Origin: Amyelois transitella
Taxonomy: Eukaryota > Arthropoda > Insecta > Lepidoptera > Pyralidae
Length of the DNA stretch: 64,000 nucleotides
Direction: 5' to 3'
Assembly (NCBI RefSeq): GCF_032362555.1
Contig: NC_083535.1
Span: forward strand, 9,858,001 to 9,922,000
The translations under genes were made by a program, and so were the position numbers. Positions within the stretch are counted from its first letter, which is position 1. Every line of letters begins with the position of its first letter. Positions 57,479-64,000 of this stretch are shown one piece after another. Under the pieces are notes generated by a model. The model saw only the letters and a list, made by a program, of their open reading frames with translations, was not told the DNA's origin and did not search any database.

Positions 57479-57616
57479 AATAAGATATTCTATTGATGGA
57501 AATAACACGCGCACTGTGCTTTTAGTATCAGCGCCATTCACAAACTTTGATATTTCTTTGTCTATTCGATCCTTCCGTTGCCGCCATGGATTCAATGAAG
57601 AGTCCTGATAAGACAT
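57479..57616 (-). CDS. Possible first coding exon of an unrecognised gene
   Basis: The minus strand opens MSYQDSSLNPWRQRKDRIDK, then EISKFVNGADTKSTVRVLFP and SIEYLIHRKRKR, with a possible GTACAA donor. The composition (charged, amphipathic) is more protein-like than the surroundings. No partner exon is certain; one possibility beyond the pogo element is 53340-53445. Treat it as a candidate only. Confidence 0.25.
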
Positions 57617-58486
57617 ATTGCCTTCAGTTCATAAAACGACCCACACTTAGTCATCACTCCCATGACTCAGGTTGTAGAAGCGGAATCATAGTTGTTATGT
57701 TTACTTTTTCTGGCAGAGCACCCTTTCTTGATTGCAGGGGCATGTGCCTGCATGAGCGCATTACGCATGAGCGCAAAATGTCCATTTCGCAGAGAGTCTA
57801 TTTCGCAAAATGTCTCTTTCGCAAAATGCATTTAATTCCCATTAAAATAATATTTGATATACTAAGCAAAATCATTAATACGTAACGGGAGCGATGATTA
57901 TAATGGCTAGACCATCACCTAAGGGAAGATTTACCGCCAGGTTAAGTATTGTGCCTAGGGAACTGCAGCTCCGACGATTTTATGTCGAAGGTTGTATATA
58001 TGCTCCAATCCGTGAAATCTTTGCTTGCGCGATTTAGACTATTCGCTGTGTTTGGCTGACAGCGTCGCGTGCTTGATTGTTGTGACTTGTGGCGTAGAGA
58101 TGTCGCCACAAATAGAATTAGGTACAGATTAAATATATTTTCTCAATATATAAACAAAATCATATTTTAACTTAAATTACATATGATAACAAAATAAAAA
58201 CACACATTTTTTTTTAAATTAATTATTAAATTATGATATGAATTCATAATAATTTCTATAATTTTAATAAATGATTATGCTTTGAAATATATTTTATTGT
58301 TTGAAAAGGTATTTGTTATATCATTACAAACTAACTATTCTCTGCTCAAGATAAGAGCCGGCCTTCTTGTCACCTTTGAAATTTTATTTTATTCTATTGG
58401 CACGACAATTTGCAATCTGCGAAAGAGGCATGCTAGGAACGAACGAGACATTTTGCGCATGACTATAGTGTCCCTTTAGTTTTGTT

Positions 58487-60962
58487 ATGGAAAATAGCAG
58501 AAAGCCAAAAACGGGACTGACTCAGAAAGCATTATTCTTACAGAACAAGCAATGGTTTTGGCTGACTGCGAGTCTCGTGCTACTCTGGCTGTCGGTGGCG
58601 GCTGCCGACGGCGAGGTGTGGGAGGAGTCCGACCACGAGGTCCTCGTTAGGAGTGAGAGAGGAACTAAGAATAGAGGTTGGTACTCCGTTTTATCGATAA
58701 AGTACCTTTTGACTGGGACAATATGAATTGTCTATATTACACCTATTAAAAGAAGAAGCCCAAGTTTATAAGCCTATCCCTTAGTCGCCTTTTACGACAT
58801 CCATGGTAAAGAAATGGAGTGGTCCTATATTTTTTTCTATTGGTACCGGGAACCACATGGCATGTAGGTATTAACAATTAATAATTACGTTGCTCATCAA
58901 TAGCAGAAGTAGCTATCTATAGCTGCTTCGTACTCACGAAATGCATTAAATGTCATGCCTAACCTAAAGCTGTTATACTTATGTTTTAAATAGAGATCAT
59001 ATAAAAAAATAATAGGTTTAGGTTTCCATAGTCCGAAAAAAAAACCTAACTTTTTGAAGTTAAAATAACGGCACTGTTACCAACTTTTTTGTTAAATTCA
59101 GAAACAAATCAAGTTATTCACCCTTTATTGCAAGAAAATGACAAAGGTAATCTGCATTATTTGTGTCCTCAGAAACTTGTCGCTACACCAGGGGAGCCTG
59201 GTCGGAATGCGACTCTAAAACCAACGTGCGCTCTCGAATGCTGACCCTGAAGAAAGGGGACCCAGACAGTTGCGAGCGTACCAAGACCATCCAGAAGAAA
59301 TGCAAAAAAGGTACGCCCTTATTAGTATGGAGTAATTTAAAAAGGAAATGAAATGCGCTGTTGTAGAAAAAGTCTTTTGAAATAAAAACATTAGCTTTAA
59401 TCCGACAATCTTTTCGGAAGATAAGCCCTGAAGCGAGAACTGAGTAACAGTAATAATATCAGTGAAGTTTGTGTTGGATAAATACTTTCAGTTTATTTTA
59501 TTTCAATAGGAGCTAGAGAAACCTATAGTGGTAGTTTTTCAGTCAGTTGGTTCTGTCTACTCGCAAGGGATACCTAAAGACGTGATGTATGTACGTAGTT
59601 ATATAGAAACCAGTAATTTATCGATATAAGAGTACCTATCAGCCGGCCTAAATCTGTCAGATATGAATGGCGATTTGATAATAAAGGGCACAACTCAACT
59701 AAATTATTACTACTTACCACAATTAAGTTTATTAACCATAGAAATCTGAAACACAAGACAATTATAAATGCCATATTGTACTAGAAATTAGTTATAGAGT
59801 CTTATTATATTCTGAACTCTATAGTTTTAACTGTATTAGTTACTAAAATAAACTTAATATGACGTAGCTACATGATTTTTAATAGTTGTATTTAAAATTG
59901 TAAGCGCGGAAGTTGTAAATTGACGAGGCTCTATATTTTTCAAAGTTATGCATACCGATTTCTAGTTTACTATTACAAGCGTACAAAATACGAAATAAGT
60001 ACCTACTTATATTTATTACTGTAGGTACAATAAGATAGGTTTAGGTAGGTACGTATATAAAAATATCAGATAAAGCGGGCTGAAGTCAGACAAAATTTAC
60101 GCAGCACTTATATGTATGCAAAATTATAAATAATTATTATACTTGAATTTATTTATATCCTGTTGATGATAACGGCGGCAGATATTGAGGTAGGGTTCAT
60201 AAAGGTCATCGTTAATCGTTTTAACCCAAAACTGACGATGCTACTGGAGAATTTATGATTAAACTATAAATAACGTAATTATCAATAAGTAAAAAAATAA
60301 TTATCAATACTTTAATTTAAATTATCTTAATACCTACTTAGGTACTTACACTTTTTCTCTCATCTTCGCTTGCTCCAGCTCTTCTTTTCTTATTTCCTTG
60401 GGGCCCGTAGGTATATATATAATTTTGACTAAACTCGCATTTTAAAAATTACCCCATTCCAGCCTGCCGCTATGAAAAGTCCTCATGGAGCGAGTGCAGT
60501 CCCAATGGTGAAATGTCCAGGACTGACATGCTGAAAGCTAACAGCGACCCGAGCTGCGACCAGAGCAGGCGCATTACTAAAAAGTGTAACAAGAACAAAC
60601 AAGTGAAGTCCACCAAAGACAAGGGTATGTAAGACAAACACCCCTATTTCACGTACGTTGAAAGGCAATATCTATCTTATCTCCCTTTCTTCTGACCTCC
60701 AGTATTTTTTTATCCATTAGTTAAATCAAAAGATTACAGGTGTAGAAAGTATTCAAGAAAGAGATGACTTAATAATAAGAAGCAAAGAACTAGGTCGCGT
60801 AGGGGATTGCCTATGCCGCGTTCGTTGTATAAAAAAAAAATAGGTTCCTACACAAATAGCGGAGATAGGTTCTAGCAATAATTTTATATTTCTATGTAAG
60901 TACCAATGATCAAATTTTAACGTTGGTATTCTGTTTTTTCAGGTCGCCGAAATCGTCAGTAA
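58487..60962 (+). CDS. miple: Midkine/pleiotrophin-family growth factor, 4 exons, 169 aa
   Basis: A secreted heparin-binding growth factor of the midkine/pleiotrophin family (Drosophila miple1/miple2). Exons 58487-58676, 59173-59310, 60463-60624 and 60943-60962 all join in phase 1. After a polar start, a hydrophobic stretch FWLTASLVLLWLSVAAADG (about residues 28-46) serves as signal peptide. Exon 2 encodes the first module: TCRYTRGAWSECD, VRSRMLTLKKGDPDSCE and TIQKKCKK. Exon 3 encodes the second: ACRYEKSSWSECSPNGEMSR, LKANSDPSCDQSRRITKKCN, then a basic NKQVKSTKDK tail. Each module has four cysteines and the paired W/C spacing of the family. Exon 4 adds GRRNRQ. The N-region before the signal is long (about 27 residues), and an alternative upstream start may exist (50219). 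An AATAAA-type signal near 61225 could end the mRNA. Confidence 0.92.
58755..58863 (-). repeat. SINE-like family A, 5'-half copy in the first miple intron
   Basis: It carries CCCAAGTTTATAAGCCTATC, CTTTTACGACATCCATGG and GGTACCGGGAACCACATGGC; the other half is missing. Confidence 0.7.
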
Positions 60963-61298
60963 GCGTCTCAAGGAAGTCACTTTAGATTAAAATTTATTAT
61001 GACGAAATGTGTTTGGTTCTAATTTATGTACCTAATAGTGCCAAAAATAGTGTCGACAATTAAATAATATTTTCAATTTTAATTATTAATATACGTAAGC
61101 CAATAAATAGCTACAATATTAACAGTACAATTTATCTCTTAACATTGAACTGTACGAATATTAAAGTTAAGTAGGTACATATTCATTTTATTATCACTGG
61201 TAAGAAAAATCTTTGATATTAAAATAAATAAATAAGTACTTACATTGATGGTTTTATTTCAATACTTTGCAGATCGCATTTAATTATCTACCCGATGT

Positions 61299-61347
61299 AC
61301 CCACGTTGTACATATGTACATTGTAGGTACATATGTACAACGTGGGT
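61299..61347. repeat. Perfect hairpin, 21-bp arms, 7-nt loop
   Basis: Arms 61299-61319 and 61327-61347 are exact complements (ACCCACGTTGTACATATGTA plus C), and the loop is ATTGTAG. It sits about 340 bp after the miple stop. Confidence 0.95.
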
Positions 61348-61387
61348 AATAGGTAATTTAATATCTATATAGATAGTTTAGTGGTCA

Positions 61388-61424
61388 CATACCTACCTAA
61401 CCTTAGGAAGGTTAGGTAGGTATG
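61388..61424. repeat. Perfect hairpin, 17-bp arms, 3-nt loop
   Basis: Arms are CATACCTACCTAACCTT and its exact complement around AGG. It lies 40 bp after the previous hairpin. Confidence 0.95.
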
Positions 61425-62218
61425 CCTTCAGCCTAATAAACGAAAATGGAATTACTTGTGCGACTAGTAAAATGTTAGTAGGTAGGTGAGGTATAAACCC
61501 CACTAATCGCCTGAGAATGTACCAAATTTATTATATTTCTACGGGAACATATGGACATTTTTCTCTTTTGAAAGCAAAAAGGTACTATTTCTTAAACCGG
61601 ATAATAAATGCCGGAGATGTGCTGTAACTGTTACAGTTATAGTGTAAAAATTACATTGTAACATACATAAAAAAAGTTTGAATTGAGAAACCCCCATTTT
61701 TTTAATTCTGTTAAAACTATTAAATAAGAAATCTTAATCTTAGAGTACCTATCAATTTGCCAATGGTGAATAATCAATTGAAATTTTTTACAATTTAAAA
61801 ATTCTCTACACATATTAGTCAAAATATCTAGATAATGAAATAAAGTAAGACCCATGGTTTTCAAGTAACCATGAATTCATATTCTATTATTCGAGGAACA
61901 CAGGCTTTCCGAGTCGGTTGCCCGTGTTGCTCTTAGTCCTATAACTATAACGTTTGACAAAAAATCGATTCTGGCAAAAAAAGGATGAATATGTTTATTT
62001 GATTAAAGAAAAGAAAAAAAACTGGCACTTGTCAGATCATGTCACTTTTTCGGCGGGAACCCAAACGTCAATTCATAAATCAAATTAAAATGTTTTTGAA
62101 AGATTTGAGCAATGATTTATCAAAATTTAGTTTTTAACAACTGTTAATGGTTTATAAATAAGTATTTAAAATAGATTATTATGTGCTTTTGGAGAAGTAT
62201 GTGTATTGGAAAGTTAAA

Positions 62219-64000
62219 ATGCCGGTTTTAGGGACTTCTGATTTTGTCCCAAAAACTTCCGAGAAAAGGTAAACTAGAAGTAACTAGGTATATTTTATTG
62301 CACATTATTGTGTTGAATATGACACAGACTAAAAAAATCTCAATTCGATGCTGGCAAACAAAAATAAGCTTGAGTGGAAGTCGAATAAGAAGTTTGTCTT
62401 AGAGAAGGAAAAGTGTCGTCAACCAATATAAAAAATAGCACAATAGTAAGTTTATATTTTAGTGCGATATAGATAAACAAAACATTAGGTACCTATCAAT
62501 GAATTACTCTAAACTCTAACTAAAAAAAATAAAATATCTATTCAATTTAAAATGGAGCCAAAGGAAATAAGCTATAGTATGACCTATTGACCGATTTTGC
62601 ATTGCACAACTGTACCTACCAGTATGTATGCTTTTTTGCCTCAGCAATGTTTTTCCTATTATTGTTATTTTTCAGAATTTTTATAAATCATCTTATTATA
62701 GAGCTTCTTTATGTGAGAGTAAAATGTTTTATTTATACATTTATATGTTTTTACTTACACATATTATTACATACATACAGTGACATTCATATCACATGCG
62801 GAGTAGACAGATCCAACAGTCTGATAGACGATGTTCAGCTGTTTAGCTAAAATTAATAGAAGAATCCTAAGTTTATAGGCTTATAATATAATAGATTATT
62901 AAGTATTTTTATCAATCAATCTAGATGCTTATTAGAATGAAGGTCAATTTAGAATAAGTATGTTTATATAGGAGGGAAAGATCCGAGTGGGAAGACCTAG
63001 ACAAACATATCTTGATCAAATTAAGGATGTCCTGGTAAAGGGTCAGGTCAAGAGTACCTGAAACCGCCAAGCTTGCATGAAGACAGTTATGAATATGGAT
63101 GATGCGAAGGAAGTATGCAGAGATTGTGGCAAGTGGAAAAAGGTAGTCTGCCTACCCCTCTGGGAAAGAGGCGTGATTTTATGTATGTATGTTTATAAAT
63201 CCAGGTTAATCAGAAAATTCAAAACATGATTCACTGCTATGAAGGGAGAGAAGCACCTATACTGCAGCCTGTGAGTAACTGTGTAAAGTATCCAACAGAA
63301 ATGCAGTATCCCCACAATGCTTTTGTGACAATTATGTACAATGTGAGTGAATTTTTTTTTTTTGTTATGATATAATATAAATTTATAACAATAAAATATT
63401 AGGATAAACATTCTTTGAAATGTAGGGCATGTAAAATCAAGATGTTATTAATGACAAACTTTTGCCTGTGGTTTTGTATATTACAAAATCCACTAAAATA
63501 GTAATATTTTACCACCTAATAAATTTCTTACTTCATGATTATATTTAGGGACAAAAAATGAAACATGTGACATATTTTTAGTATGTTCTAATTATTGTTT
63601 AACATTTTTATTTTGTTAAAAACGATAATCATATTCAAAGCTCATTCAATTTGTCGAATTATTATTTTGCACCTATATTAAAAACGTCTCCCTTTATATA
63701 TTGAATGAGGTTTAAACCTGATTATCATTTATTTGATGTACATAATAAATTAAATAAATAAATAATTTAATTCTTAACTAGAATACATGTATGAAAGCTT
63801 ATATTGCAAAGTAAAAAATCGTATTTAGAAAATTATAAAATTAAGGAGTTCGAGGTTGGACGCACTGTCTCTTTTTAAGAACATGTTTAAAGCTATCCGC
63901 CAACTATAAACAATTTGTCGTTAAATATCACAGGTCAACTTAGTGGGTGCATGACTGCATCACTTAAAAAGTTGTTTAGCATAGTGCCATATTCTGAAGA
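62219..64000 (+). CDS. Unrecognised gene, 5' end (at least 4 exons), runs off the window
   Basis: Proposed coding exons: 62219-62268, 62403-62445, 63205-63346 and 63934 onward. The ATG sits in an AAAATGCC context and opens MPVLGTSDFVPKTSEK. The next exons add REGKVSSTNIKNSTI, then VNQKIQNMIHCYEGREAPIL, QPVSNCVKYPTEMQYPHNAF and VTIMYNVS, then QLSGCMTASLKKLFSIVPYS. Phases fit throughout, provided the third exon uses the donor at 63347 (GTGAAT); the stronger GTGAGT at 63343 would be out of phase with the last exon and might serve an alternative form. The third exon reads most clearly as coding. I do not recognise the protein; no domain is apparent in the roughly 100 residues visible. A family C repeat fills intron 2. 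Confidence 0.5.
62775..62880 (-). repeat. SINE-like family A, degraded copy
   Basis: It carries a CATACATACA tail, a TGCGGAGTAGACAGATCCAA block, GATGTTCAGCTGTTTAGCT and CCTAAGTTTATAGGC. Confidence 0.5.
62975..63195 (+). repeat. Family C repeat (retroelement-like 3' coding fragment), longest copy
   Basis: It decodes to KIRVGRPRQTYLDQIKDVL, VKGQVKST, a stop, then ACMKTVMNMDDAKEVCRDCG and KWKKVV, and ends in a GTATGTATG tail. It lies in intron 2 of the unrecognised gene and stops only about 10 bp before an acceptor. Confidence 0.6.

Noticed and set aside
57750-57840. Tandem-looking CATTTCGC / TTTCGCAAAATG units
   Set aside because: Short and irregular; could be chance or a decayed minisatellite, not enough to call.
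1-64000. CRISPR arrays, bacterial operons, rRNA or tRNA genes
   Set aside because: None seen; the window is a spliced insect genome segment. The only tRNA-like match is the primer-binding site of the LTR element.

Overview
The window looks like genomic DNA from a moth (Lepidoptera, possibly a noctuid, though the sequence does not prove the family). The evidence is spliced animal genes with GT-AG introns, AT-rich intergenic DNA, insect orthologues (Ddr, Rrp6/EXOSC10, syntaxin 6, miple), and dense short interspersed repeats of kinds common in moth introns, with flank motifs such as GTGCCGTGTGG and AGTCCCGGTTGC. There are no bacterial operons, CRISPR arrays or rRNA genes, and I found no convincing tRNA gene.

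Layout from left to right. (1) 192-383 is the last coding exon of a discoidin-domain receptor tyrosine kinase (Ddr, + strand), followed by about 5.8 kb without a gene. (2) 6222-8026 is a four-exon gene for an unrecognised secreted, cysteine-bearing protein. (3) 8535-14269 is an apparently whole Bel-Pao LTR element on the minus strand with two identical 164-bp LTRs and a 5-bp target duplication, so it is very recent. (4) 14999-29929 (-) is the complete nuclear exosome exonuclease Rrp6/EXOSC10 in 14 exons; its introns are full of nested SINE-like repeats. (5) 31439-35088 (+) is syntaxin 6, arranged head to head with Rrp6; its second intron has the signature of a minor-class (U12) intron with AT-AA ends. 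(6) 39818-49092 (-) holds exons of a serine-protease-like gene whose catalytic Asp and Ser have been replaced; its 5' half is unresolved. (7) 53446-56896 is a pogo-like DNA transposon with TA target duplication, 24-bp TIRs and many internal copies of a TIR-derived motif; its transposase is an internally deleted derivative. (8) 58487-60962 (+) is a midkine/pleiotrophin homologue (miple), possibly with a leader exon at about 50.2 kb. (9) 62219-64000 (+) is the start of an unrecognised gene that runs off the right edge.

The host genes are unrelated housekeeping and signalling genes: nuclear RNA decay (Rrp6), endosome/Golgi membrane fusion (syntaxin 6), receptor signalling (Ddr) and a heparin-binding secreted factor (miple). 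They do not form a functional cluster. The more novel features are the U12-type AT-AA intron, the motif arrays in the pogo-like element, the degenerate serine protease homologue, several near-perfect hairpins with 7-nt loops, and two protein-coding genes I cannot name. Exon boundaries were inferred by hand from splice signals, reading phase and remembered family sequences; no search or RNA evidence was available.
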